Of a DNA stretch of 64,000 bases, positions 10,829 to 23,329 are shown piece after piece; positions within the stretch are counted from its first letter, which is position 1, and every line of letters begins with the position of its first letter. A model generated the notes under the pieces. It saw only the letters and a list, made by a program, of their open reading frames with translations, did no database searches and had not been told where the DNA came from. Source of the DNA: Gamsiella multidivaricata (Eukaryota > Mortierellomycota > Mortierellomycetes > Mortierellales > Mortierellaceae); the NCBI RefSeq assembly GCF_025024155.1, contig NW_026251747.1, positions 248,001 to 312,000 on the forward strand, read 5' to 3'. The translations under genes were made by a program, and so were the position numbers.

Positions 10829-12847
10829 TTAGCCGCGTTCCTCAATCATCAAAAATTTACAGTTGCCGGTGCGTTCCATCACGTTTAGCTCCACCTGCTG
10901 CATGCAGCTTTGCAGCACTCGCTTGTCCGCTCGTTCCTCGATCTCTTTCACATCCAATGCACGTCGTTGTCTCCTGGAGGATCCAACAAAACCACTACCA
11001 CTACGTCTGTGCTCTCCAACACAGTTGCGTCCCCGGGCGCGTTTGCTCATGGTAGTGATCCCATTTTCTCTTTCCCAGTCGACGGTGACTTTGCATCTTT
11101 TGTTCCAGATTTCTGTCCGTCCGAATTCCTCGATGGCCTTGACGAATCGACCGACCATGTACCTCGCGATCGAGGTGGTCGTCTTGAATAGGCTCTCCCA
11201 GTCCTTGGCGAGAGCCGTTGGTGTCAGTCCGTGGTACAAATCTTGAGCCGTCCAGGTCCCTTGATCGTTGTCCCTTGTCTCGTCCTCCACACGGCCGAGT
11301 GTGTTGCTTGCTTGCCGGATCGCCGAAGCTCCCTTGATCTTGTTCTTGAGTGCTGTCCAAATGGCCTTGTCTGTCACCTGTGTGAAGCTTGGTCCCTGTC
11401 CTCTCGCGGCTTGTCCTCGCTCCTTGGCTTGCTTTTGCTTCGTCTCCCACAGCTTGCGCTCTTTATTCCATGCTCTACGTCCATCTGTGTTGACCTTCTC
11501 GATTGCTTCCTGCCAACCGTCCTGCTGCTGCTGCATCGTCATTTCGCAGCGCCATAGATGCTGCGTGTCCTCTTTATCCACCTCACAAAGTCTGCAGGTG
11601 TCTGTACTATACAAATCCGGCCGCCACTGCTTCATGTACGCCAGCGTCGGCAACATTCCGTGCAGCTTCTTGATCCTGTGCGCACGACGCTGACAATCGT
11701 TAGGGCTAGTGAATAATCCCTTCGGTGTGTTGCCGTTGTGAATGATGTGCAGTGTTGCTTTCCAGTCCACCAGGTTCCAATCCTTGATGTTTTCCTTAGT
11801 CCTGTTCTGCTCTGTCCATAACGCGTTCATCCTTACCGTTGATTGGCGTTTAAGTACCTGCCTCAGATCACCCTCAACGACCGCGCCTTTGAACATGGCG
11901 TGGCATTGGATGTCATTGTGTTCCTTTTCATTGATGGCCCAAAGGTCACTGAAGTGCGCCTCTTTTGCTGCCTTGTCCGCTGCCTCGTTGCCCTTATGGC
12001 CTGCGTGCCCTTTGATCCACTCCACCTTGATCTTCCCTCCTTGATGTACATATGCGTTGTGCACTGCCGACCACCAGATCGCGTAAGTCGACCGCAGCCT
12101 TTGGCGTTCCGTGCTTCCTTGTCTCCCACTCACCAAGGCTTTAAATTGCGTTACCACAGCCGAGTTGTCAATGTAGATGGTTGTTGGCGTGTTCCTTGGA
12201 CTGGCCAGGATTGCTGCAAAAAGCCCTGCAAGCTCCGCTTTAGTCGATGAAGCAAATCCTGCGATCCTGCCCGTTACCATTGTGTGCATGGCGTCTTGAT
12301 TTTCCTGCGCTACCACGCTGAATGCCATTCGGACACCCTGCTTTCCTGCTTCTTCCATTGAACCGTCCGAAAACATTACAACTTTGTCCAGTCCTTGCAG
12401 TCGGGTACGCTGTTGCTGGATGTGGCGCAACACTGCTGCTGGAATACTGACCCTGAATGTGTCTCCTATCGGACGTTGCGTATTGTCTGGCAGTGCTCTA
12501 TAGCGTAACGTTGGCATTGCATCCATCTGCTCCCGCGCCAGAGTACGGAGCCTTGCTCGAAGTGCCCCATTGTCCAATCCTGGATCTCTGCCGCGCAGTT
12601 TGGTCCTGAGTCTCGCATTTTTGCTTGCTTCCCTCTTCCTCATGCGCCGCTGTATTCGCCGCCTGTCAGCACGTCGCCTGTCAGCCTCACGTTTAAGCCG
12701 CTGCCGGTTTGAGTTGTGATCCCGTGTCTGTTGCCTCGTGTTCCTGATACTCTCCTCCAATCTTCTCCTAACCGTGCCTGCCTCCTTCGTACTGCTTCCG
12801 TTTTTCTCCTGTGCACTTTCGTAGCTGTTTCGTTGTGTTTCCGCCAT
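10829..12847 (-). CDS. LINE ORF with RNase H domain and C-terminal Cys/His knuckle
   Basis: 672 codons. The first 100 residues are strongly basic and Arg-rich (RREADRRRADRR-like composition). The RNase H domain follows: VVMFSDGSMEEAG (first Asp), STKAELAGLFAAI (Glu), IYIDNSAVV (Asp) and WIKGHAGHKGNEAADKAA (His/Asp). Next comes CRLCEVDKEDTQHLWRCE, a CxxC...HxxxxC knuckle typical of the region after RNase H in LINEs. The ATG at 12847 lies 3 nt after an in-frame TAG (TAG GAT ATG). It overlaps the RT ORF by 208 nt in another frame, so it was either a true second ORF or was split off by a frameshift. Confidence 0.9.
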   Translation of the reverse strand: MAETQRNSYESAQEKNGSSTKEAGTVRRRLEESIRNTRQQTRDHNSNRQRLKREADRRRADRRRIQRRMRKREASKNARLRTKLRGRDPGLDNGALRARLRTLAREQMDAMPTLRYRALPDNTQRPIGDTFRVSIPAAVLRHIQQQRTRLQGLDKVVMFSDGSMEEAGKQGVRMAFSVVAQENQDAMHTMVTGRIAGFASSTKAELAGLFAAILASPRNTPTTIYIDNSAVVTQFKALVSGRQGSTERQRLRSTYAIWWSAVHNAYVHQGGKIKVEWIKGHAGHKGNEAADKAAKEAHFSDLWAINEKEHNDIQCHAMFKGAVVEGDLRQVLKRQSTVRMNALWTEQNRTKENIKDWNLVDWKATLHIIHNGNTPKGLFTSPNDCQRRAHRIKKLHGMLPTLAYMKQWRPDLYSTDTCRLCEVDKEDTQHLWRCEMTMQQQQDGWQEAIEKVNTDGRRAWNKERKLWETKQKQAKERGQAARGQGPSFTQVTDKAIWTALKNKIKGASAIRQASNTLGRVEDETRDNDQGTWTAQDLYHGLTPTALAKDWESLFKTTTSIARYMVGRFVKAIEEFGRTEIWNKRCKVTVDWERENGITTMSKRARGRNCVGEHRRSGSGFVGSSRRQRRALDVKEIEERADKRVLQSCMQQVELNVMERTGNCKFLMIEERG

Positions 12848-14897
12848 ATCCTACTGTTCTCGTTTGCCTCCCACTCTTTTTCTTTCCGATACTCGTTGCG
12901 TTCGAATGCGACTCCCATTGCTTCCTCCACTTCGGCGCGTCGTGTTGGGTGAATCTCTTGGCTCTGCTGTAGTCCTGCTTGTACATAATCTTCCTTCCTT
13001 CGCTCCCTGTCTGCTGGTTCCTCTGCTGGTCTCTGTCTCGGTATTTCCTGCGCTACGTTCACCTCCCTATACTCAGCCATCTCCATCGCCTCGAGTTCGG
13101 CTGTCACTGCAGCGACTGCAGTCTCCTCATCCTCCGTTGCTCCTTCGACCTCAGTGGTGTAGCTGTCGTAGGCTTCCTGTACTTTCTGACCGTCCTCAAA
13201 CTGCTGAAGGAACTCCAATTTCTCGACGCACCAGTCCTCAATAAAATCAGTTGCGTAGTTTGCCTGGCTAAAGAGGTCCTGTATTGTATTGAACCAGACA
13301 GGGGACAATTTCGGATCCTTTCTGCCTATCCTAATTTCCCTCCAAGCCTTCAGTGACCCGTCTCTTGTAATGAGTTGATCTACAAAATAAACCATCCTTT
13401 TTGCTAACTCTGTGCGCATGCTGTCGTCAATCTCCTCTCCGAAACACTCGTCAATGGTGGTGGCGTTGTTCTGCAGCCCAAAGTCTCCTGCCAGTTGTAG
13501 AGCAAACACGATATTTCTGTCTGCCATGAGCTTGCATACTCCTGAAGCGAAGTTGTGTTTGAATTGTTGTACACTGCTGGGGTCCGCTGTAGGTAGGAGA
13601 GCCATCCTCTGCTGCTGTTGTAACGCAATGATCCGAGCTCTGCAGATTTTTCCCATGAGTCCCTTGTCGTTCAATCGTAGTTGGAGTGTTGATATCTGTT
13701 CCTCAGCCTGTGCGTCTTCTAGATTTTTTACCCCGTAGAATCGATGGTGGTGCATGATGCTATTGGGCGTGGTAGACGGCATCCGAGCCTTCCGTTTACA
13801 CAGCTTCATGTATTTGCCTGTCATCTTGCGCGTAAATGTGCGTGGCATAATTTGCGCCGAAATCCTGTATAGCACTTTGGGGATGAGGACATTGTTGACA
13901 ATGTACGTCGTCTGCTTGTCCGTCACTGCTTTCGGCGTGAGAATGTTGCAGATCATGTTGACCTCTCTCTCTACAATCCGTTCCGTAGTTGTCACTGCTC
14001 CACTCGCCGTGACCCAGACTCCTAAAATCCGCACTGCCTCATTCTTGTCAACCGGTGTGATCGCCTCCGCTGGTGTTCCAAACATGAGGCGGTTGTCGCA
14101 GTCCTTTTTGTGGTTCAGTGCCACAACCTGTGTCTTCTTGGTGTTGATTTCGACCCCATTCAAAACAAAGAAAGATGTTGCCACGTCCAGTATCTCTTGC
14201 ATGTTGTCTCGTGAGTTGGAAATCCATGTTGTGTCGTCCACGAAAGCCAACCCCGCGACCTGTGGTGTGTCTTTGGGTCCGTGGATGGTGTATCCTGTTG
14301 TATGCTCCATGACCTCGCACAGCAGTGGGTCGTACGCCACGCGCCACAAAAGTGGACACTCCACTCCGCCCTGGTCCAGTCCGCATTCCGGGTGGTATTC
14401 GTCTGTGAGTCCGTATTCTGTGATAACTTGATTGGTTTTGGTGATGGCAATATTTTCACACAGCTCGATGAACGCTTCCGGGACACGCAGTCGCCTCAGG
14501 CCTCTGGATAGCATGCTGTCAGGTGTACAGTTGACCGAGTCAAAACATCTTTTCATATCCTGGAACACGATCCACTGCTCCTTCTTAAATTCTCGGGCGT
14601 CCTCCATTGCTGCCTGGAGGATGTGGATTGGGTCTTTGGTCGTTGTTCCTTTGAGTACCGAGAAGTTTGGTCCACGCAAAATCTCGTGCCTTCGCATGAT
14701 CTCGCTTAACCTGTTTGTCAACACCGCGAACATGATTTTCCTTGCGTGTTCAAGCAATGCGATTGGTCGGACTTCCGCCATACTTCCTGACCATTCCGCT
14801 GCCTTAGGGATACAGTACAATAATCCTGTCCTCCAATCCTTTGGGATATTTTTCTGCACAATGGATGCTCCCACGATTTGATATAAAATGCTGTGCC
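12640..14897 (-). CDS. LINE reverse transcriptase ORF, 5'-truncated
   Basis: Open for about 750 codons from the element's truncated 5' end. RT landmarks in order: PKDWRTGLLYCIPK, VRPIALLEHARKI, QDMKRCFDSVN (palm Asp), CGLDQGGVECPLLW and the catalytic FVDD box in LAFVDDTTWISN. INTKKTQVVALN and a thumb-like region follow. The protein then becomes Glu/Arg-rich and low complexity. The upstream endonuclease and N-terminal RT fingers are missing because of 5' truncation. No ATG belongs to the original start. Apparently open reading suggests youth rather than function. Confidence 0.92.
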
Positions 14898-14915
14898 CTA
14901 GCTTCGACACCTGCC
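14898..14915. repeat. Target-site duplication, 5' copy of the LINE (18 bp)
   Basis: Exact copy of 10537-10554. The next bases outward differ (C at 14897 against G at 10536), which fixes the boundary. Confidence 0.95.
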
Positions 14916-15009
14916 AGCAACGTAGGCATAGAGGAAATTTTTATCTTGAATCGGGCCAATACGTTGTAATGGAAACATTGTTTGATTCCCTGCTTAGAGA
15001 GAACATTTT
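14898..15009 (-). pseudogene. 5' part of the reading frame split by the LINE
   Basis: Minus-strand frame open from just after a TAA (15010-15012) to the target site. If the LINE and one copy of the duplication are removed, this frame runs without a shift into 10536-10341, giving about 100 uninterrupted codons. That supports insertion into coding or formerly coding DNA. The product is unknown. No start codon could be fixed; it may be an internal exon. Confidence 0.45.
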
Positions 15010-15384
15010 ATTCTTTTTTAGTGTGCGTTGTGCGATTCATGCTTCTATCCCGTCCGTGAATAGGGGGACATCGAGAGGTGTACATACAGGGTAAAAAAGA
15101 GTGCAGTGCAGACTACAGGCAGTAAAACATACAATGAGATGATAGTAATGAATGATTGAAGAATAAAACTACAAACAGTTAATAGCAAAAAGACGGCGAT
15201 GCGTGATGAACAAAAGAAAAAACACAGAAAAGATATCGTGGTTGTTGGTATTCCTGCTAAAAAAAAAAAGGTGGTTCCTGAATAAATGATACAAAAAAAA
15301 AAATATGCCCGGGAGCTTTCCTTCTTGTAGGCGGCATATACTTTCCTCTCACGTCCTTCCTATGGCTCCCGCACGGCTCTTCTT

Positions 15385-15942
15385 TTACTCGCGGTCAAAC
15401 GAATCGCCACGAGGACGACCGTAGGAGCGCTCGCCACGCTCGCTGTTGTCACGGCGGGGGCGGAACGAACGTTCACCTCCGTCCCTGTTATCCCTGCGAC
15501 CACGGAATCCTCTGTTGCCACCATCTCTGTCGTTGTTGTTGGACTCGCGGCGGGGGCGCCACTCGCCACGGTACTCCTCACGAGCGCCCGACTGCTGGGG
15601 ACGGTCCTCACGAGGGTTAGCGGCATCGATGCGGAGCTCCCTACCGTTGAACTCGAGGCCATTGACCTCCTGAATGACCTTATCAGCCTCTTGATCATCC
15701 ATCTCGATAAATCCATAGCCCTTGGTGCGTCCCGCCGGGTCCTTAGGGAAGTAAATGTCTTGGATCTCTCCGTACTGGGCAAAGAGCTCTTTGACCTCGT
15801 CGTCGGTGGTGCCCCAGGCGACGTTGCCGACAAACAGCTTCTTGGTGGCATAGGCACGAGCGGCAAGGGTGTTGGCGCCGAGAGCCATGGTCAGGCGTGG
15901 GGCAGTAAAGGCCATCTTTGTGAAAGCAAGGAGTCCGGACAT
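15385..15942 (-). CDS. RRM and Arg/Gly-rich RNA-binding protein, probably mitochondrial
   Basis: 185 residues in a single exon. Residues 1-33 are free of acidic residues and rich in Ala, Leu and basic residues, ending AARAYATKK, like a mitochondrial presequence. One RRM spans about residues 34-112 with RNP2 (KLFVGNVAW) and RNP1 (KGYGFIEMD). The C-terminal third is RGG/RRD-rich (RGFRGRRDNRDGGER and similar), a common single-stranded-RNA binding tail. I chose the ATG at 15942. The frame stays open to an ATG at 16053, but that extension is Pro/Ser-rich and UTR-like. The likely role is binding mitochondrial transcripts, by analogy with glycine-rich RRM proteins. Localisation is inference. Confidence 0.9.
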   Translation of the reverse strand: MSGLLAFTKMAFTAPRLTMALGANTLAARAYATKKLFVGNVAWGTTDDEVKELFAQYGEIQDIYFPKDPAGRTKGYGFIEMDDQEADKVIQEVNGLEFNGRELRIDAANPREDRPQQSGAREEYRGEWRPRRESNNNDRDGGNRGFRGRRDNRDGGERSFRPRRDNSERGERSYGRPRGDSFDRE

Positions 15943-16543
15943 AGTGATGGTAGTTTGTGAGGGAAATGGAGTCGGGAGGGAAGTGTGTGAAGGAAAGGGC
16001 GGAAGTGCACTTGAAAAGGAAACCGGACAAAAAATATGCCTTCGAGTAAACAAGGATCGAGTGTGTCAACATCAGCCACCTTTTCCATTTACAGCTAGGA
16101 AATAAGGTGCTGCACGGGTGTGACGGGGCATCAGATCGAGAAAGACACGGTCTATTCTTCTATGTTGCTGAGGCCATGTCAGCCCCTCAAGAGAAGAGGA
16201 GAGCTGGTTTCGATTAGGATCTGCAAAGGTGCGAGGCAGGGTATAGTCAGACGGTCTTCAGCGAGAACCTTTCCAAAGGGAAGGAAGAAGGATGGGTAAG
16301 AACACCTACTTCTCTAGAAGAGGATGAAGGATGGGTGGTCACCGATGCCACGCAAGGACAAAAAGATACTCAGGATATGTAGGCGGCAATGCTCAATAAG
16401 GACACACGGTGCACTCGGCATTTGATTTTCCTCTGCTGCGCACGACCTATCGCGTAGCCTTCACAGCTGGTCCTTTCTTCTATGCTACACACCCACGCAT
16501 ACACGCACTTCTTGCATGGTCAACCCCCATTGACACCCACTTC
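15943..16543. promoter_or_regulatory. Divergent promoter region between the RRM gene and the SelO gene
   Basis: 600 bp between two divergent starts, both of which look like mitochondrial-protein genes. No specific binding site can be assigned with confidence. A shared regulatory region is plausible from geometry alone. Confidence 0.4.
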
Positions 16544-19074
<2,531 letters not shown>

Positions 19075-19190
19075 GCCTCCATAAACTTTTGTACTTCTAC
19101 ATTAAACCATGGATAATTTTATCATTGAAAATCAAACGAACAAAGTCGTGGACACCGCAAGTGTGGTGTAAAAGCTGAGCGCACTTTATT

Positions 19191-22100
19191 TTAGTTCAGC
19201 AATGGAAGACCCTCGACCTTGACGAGCGGAGCCTTTTTCTTAAGCGCTTCCACAAGTTCTCGTACCACATCAACGTCATCGCACTTAGAAATGCTTGTCT
19301 TCTCGAGTCGTAAAGACCTGAGTGGTACCTCGATCTCTGGGCTTTCTGAAATGCGCCTGACCAGCACCTTCAGCTCCGAGAGCGAAAAGTTGCTGTTGGT
19401 GACATGGAGTACCTCCAATGCCGAGAAATCGAGTCCTTCGAGAATGGTCTTCCAATCCTCGGACTGAATAGTGAGGCACACCAGGATAAGTTCTTTAAGC
19501 GGCGTCCATGCTTCGGATACCTCTTCAGCAACCTGCTGAGATATTGAAATGAAGGCATCCTGTGGAGAAGGGTCCAAGGGTGACGGCACTGATAAAACTC
19601 CCTGGGATGGACCTGAGGCCATGGCAGCGATCCACTGTGCGCAATGGTGTGGGAGCTTTTGCTTGCCAAAGCAGAACACACGAAAGCTCGTCAACACAGG
19701 CAGGTCGCGTCTTGTCGGGAATGCGGCAGAGAGTCGTGTCATCCACACATCCGCTGCAAATCCGCTCAGCAGCAATGTGTCCAATCGATGTCCATGGCGA
19801 CGGATCAATCGCTCTGCCTTTTGCTGTTGCTCCTCGGACTTCATGCCATGGTGCAATATCTGAAGGATTTCCAGATTCTGCGAACGCTCGATCACACTGT
19901 CCACCGAATCCAGTCCTTCGGACGATAGATTTCTTGGGAGCAGCACGAGCGATTTAAGCCTGGAGCCTAGTTCTTCCGTAGAGCGATCTAGAAGTGTCGC
20001 CAAACGATCATCAAACGTCGAGTCTGTCTCCAGTTTCTCGATCGTCCAGGCGAATTCGCGCAAGAAGTCCTCGAAGCCGCCGAATTCGTCCTTCCTCGTG
20101 GTCCTGCTCATGCTCACACTGGTGGAAATCCTGGGTGCAGTTGAGGTGGATGCATCGACGAACTCTACGGTAGAGTTCACGACATCGTTCTTTCCAAGGT
20201 CCGCTTCAGAATCCCCGGAATCTTTTCGCAAGTCGAGTCGGCGTAATTCACACGGTCGGTCCTCGGAAATCATACTCTGCCGCGTAGCGGTGACCAAGTT
20301 GATAAGTGAAAGAGATCGTTCGACGTGACATCCGATATGGAGCTCCAGTAGTCCGGGGTTCTGGCGCAAAATATCGGTAAGGCGAGATGCCTCAGCTTCT
20401 GTTGGGGTTCGTCTAATGCTCAGCGTTCGCAGTTGACCAAGCTGAAATAGTCTTACTTCGTCCGTAGAGACATCCTCAAGGCGGTTGATCGTCATGGCTG
20501 CATTATGAATCTCGCCCTGCGTCAGGTTTGCTTTCCAGGTATGTCCACCGCATGTTATAGTCAGTCTCCTGAGATCCCTGAAGTGTTCAATTTTGCCCAC
20601 CGCGATTTCATAGACGAGGTATTGGTGATAGCTGTTGACTCTCAGTCCCGTCAGGGAGGGGCAGCTCTCTAGGATCTTGGTGAATGCTGCCTGAGCGTTT
20701 TTTTCGTACAGTGAGATGGCTAGATCGATAACAAGAATTCGGAGCTGCGGTGCCAAGGCAATCGATGAAGTGTTGACATGCAGGCAAAACTGGTCAAACT
20801 GATTGAGTCGCAGACACTGAATACGCCCATTGGACATGAGCTGCAGGATCGGATCATATCGACGGCCTCGGTTGATGATGTCGAAGGCAGGGCCTTTGAA
20901 GTATGCCCCATCCATGGTCAGCGTGACAATATTTGCCTTACTGATAGCCGCTTCAAAGGTCCGAAGGTCGTCCAGCGTCACGTCCCATTGTAGCGCGATC
21001 TCCAGCTCCTGTATTCCACGCGCCTTAGTGATTGCCTCATAAAGCTGCCTGGCCTGAGTACTGGAGGCAACATTAACTGAAACCTTGCCGATATTCTCCA
21101 TGAACTTTCCACCATTGCCAACAACGATATCCCTCAGCTGCTCTGTTGCTGATGCCCGATAGTTCTCGCGGTAATGGTCAATACACACCCACTTAACGTT
21201 TCCCTCCGGTGTTACGGTCCGATAAAGGTTGCCGAGGATACGACCCTCGTCGTTCACCTTGAGATACGACTCTAACTGTCTCAAGTCCGCCCCTTCCAGG
21301 ACCTGCAATTTATCGAGTCTCATCTGCTCCCCAGCTATGCCGATCCCTCCGCTGGCATTGTTCTGCTGATCCTGAATAAACGCGATGGTTTCATCCACCA
21401 TCGATCCCATACTATCCTTCAGCGTATCGAGACCTTGCTGCACAGAGTCAATCCCTTTTACAAAGCCAAGCTGCGCCAATGGTGGGACAATGATGCTCGT
21501 GGCCGCGAACCCATACTTGACCATCTCCATCATTGCCAGCACGTACGGTCCATACTTCTCAAAGAACTCAGTCGGCCTATCCAGATCGTATCCCTCATGC
21601 TTGGCTAGATGGATCTTGTGCTTAATCTTGCTCCCTTCTGCCATGGTGTGCGCTCCACACTCGCACAGAAAAAATAGCCTGAACTGCTTTGAAAATACCT
21701 TGCCGAGTCGGTCGCGACGCCTTGTTGACTTGGGCAAAACGATGAACAGTCGCGGGATCGGGTACTCATGGAGTTCATACGTCTGCGTGATAATGGTCTG
21801 GACACGGTTCTGGATAATGGCGAGCCGATCCAAGGCCTGTTGCTGTTTTTCCAGTGATTGTTGCTGCATCCGCAGCATCTGTTTCTGCATCGCCTTGTTC
21901 TTGTCCATCTCTGCCTGAAGACTACCGAAATGCTCGTTCATGGCCTCTTTGATACTCGTTGCCTGGTTGACCTGGCCGGACAGGATTGCTTGAAAGTAAG
22001 AGCCATAGAGCTGGTTGTAGGCACGCAGCGACGATTGTGCCTTCGCGCTCATATCCGAAGAAAGGAGAGCGAGGCTCTTGTCATTGGTTGTTATGTTATC

Positions 22101-22872
22101 GAAGAGAACGGGCAGATTTCCGTCCAAAACCATCGTTTCCATGGAGGACGTAACAAGGTCGACCGCCACTTGCTTAATGGACGTGGCGAGGCTGGCATTG
22201 GGGGCATATGTCTCTTCCGAACATCTACCAGAATGGATCGTGGTGGATAAGGTTTGTTCGTACTGCTCAATAGGGCTCTCTTTCAAGTCATGAAGATCGC
22301 CAGCCGACTCTAATGCTTCATTGGATTTGTTTTGATTCTCCATATGGGCGTCGATGGACTCGGATATATCGAGGATCTGCACGTTGTTGGGAACTGATGT
22401 AAAGGTGGACTGTTCCGGAAAGCTGAGTGGGGTGCGAGCGCGGGTATCGGGGAAAGGGCAATTCAGGGGAACAGGATTCTTCAGTACGACCTCGAGGATT
22501 ACGCCTGGACGACAGCTGATTCTTAGCGGAAGCAGGCTGGAACAAGAAGTCGAGAAATTAGCTTATCAGAAATCGTTAGCAGTGCATACCAATGGTTTCG
22601 TTGAGGAATTTCGCACAATCGCCAGTACGAATACGACGAACTTACTCCTCCAAATTATCGTCAGTCATGAACGAGATAACAACGCCGTTTTGCTTGATGT
22701 ACTTGGCATGGCCGAAGACTCTCTGGATGTCCTTCCAGCGCACAACATACTGTCCAGTTCTATTATCCAGCAGTGTCTCGATATCGATGACTTCGGAATC
22801 GGCGAGTGAGCTCGTGGATGAGCGGACCTGGAAGGCCTGAGAGCGTAGCTCGCACAGATTGAACTTCGTCAT
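19191..22872 (-). CDS. Large multidomain LRR-like protein, paralog A of a local family
   Basis: Two exons, 22872-22646 (227 nt) and 22536-19191, 109 nt GT-AG intron; 1190 residues. Residues 1-100 form a small domain (VRWKDIQRVFGHAKYI, then LRISCRPGVILEVVL after the junction), possibly ubiquitin- or PB1-like by pattern only. A Ser/Thr-rich linker and a Gln/Met-rich coiled coil (about 280-325) follow. The conserved core (about 330-440) has IPRLFIVLPKS, FFLCECGAHT, HLAKHEGYDLDRP, FFEKYGPYVLAMMEM and a hydrophobic stretch. Near 490-540 lie LRQLESYLKV and WVCIDHYRENYR. The last 600 residues are leucine-rich with LRR-like spacing. No NTPase or kinase motif is visible. The gene lies head-to-head with the pseudogene copy. 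Function unknown; recognition or scaffold roles are speculation. Confidence 0.88.
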
Positions 22873-23329
22873 GTCGGTTGAATCGGGCGAGAACGAAGCG
22901 AGCAGAGAGAGAGGGGGGAGGGGAGGGAAAGAAAAGAGGTGGATAGGATTAGAAGAAAAAAAAAAAATTATATTGTGCGACCTTGGGTAATGTAGTTCGC
23001 ATTCAGCGTAGTCATACCATGCTGGCCTGAGGATGCATGGTCTACAAATGAAGCTCCCCCGCCAATATAGCTCTATCCCGTAGTATGTAAGTTTAATTGC
23101 GCCTTCCTCCTTGAGCTAAGCGTTTGCAGTTATGGTGGCGCTAGGGATGCACTGCCTGTCGAGCACGTAGCCAGGGGGACAAATGTTCGTTCTTCGTTGC
23201 ATGCCACAGCCATTTACGCCCTCGTCTTTACTGCTGCTGTTTACTCTTCTTCTCTTCTTTCTTCGCCTCCGTCTCTCCCCTTCAGGAAAGCAAAAACGCG
23301 ACAGACGATGCTATGGGCCAACAACGATA

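Larger units (their letters stand above)
10555..14897 (-). mobile_element. 5'-truncated non-LTR (LINE) retrotransposon
   Basis: The element lies on the minus strand and is 4343 bp. It begins abruptly at 14897 inside the reverse transcriptase region and ends in a 24-nt A tail (T at 10555-10578). It encodes a reverse transcriptase followed by an RNase H ORF, and a perfect 18 bp target duplication surrounds it. No endonuclease domain or 5' UTR remains, so it is a dead-on-arrival copy. RT plus RNase H fits Tad- or I-like LINE clades with RNase H; clade assignment needs alignment. The identical duplications and long open frames point to a recent insertion. Confidence 0.94.

Noticed and set aside
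13754..14431. 225-codon plus-strand frame opposite the LINE reverse transcriptase
   Set aside because: Antisense of a clear RT domain; no independent motif.
15385..16053. Longer start (16053) for the RRM protein
   Set aside because: The 37 extra residues are Pro/Ser-rich leader-like sequence; starting at 15942 exposes a good presequence.
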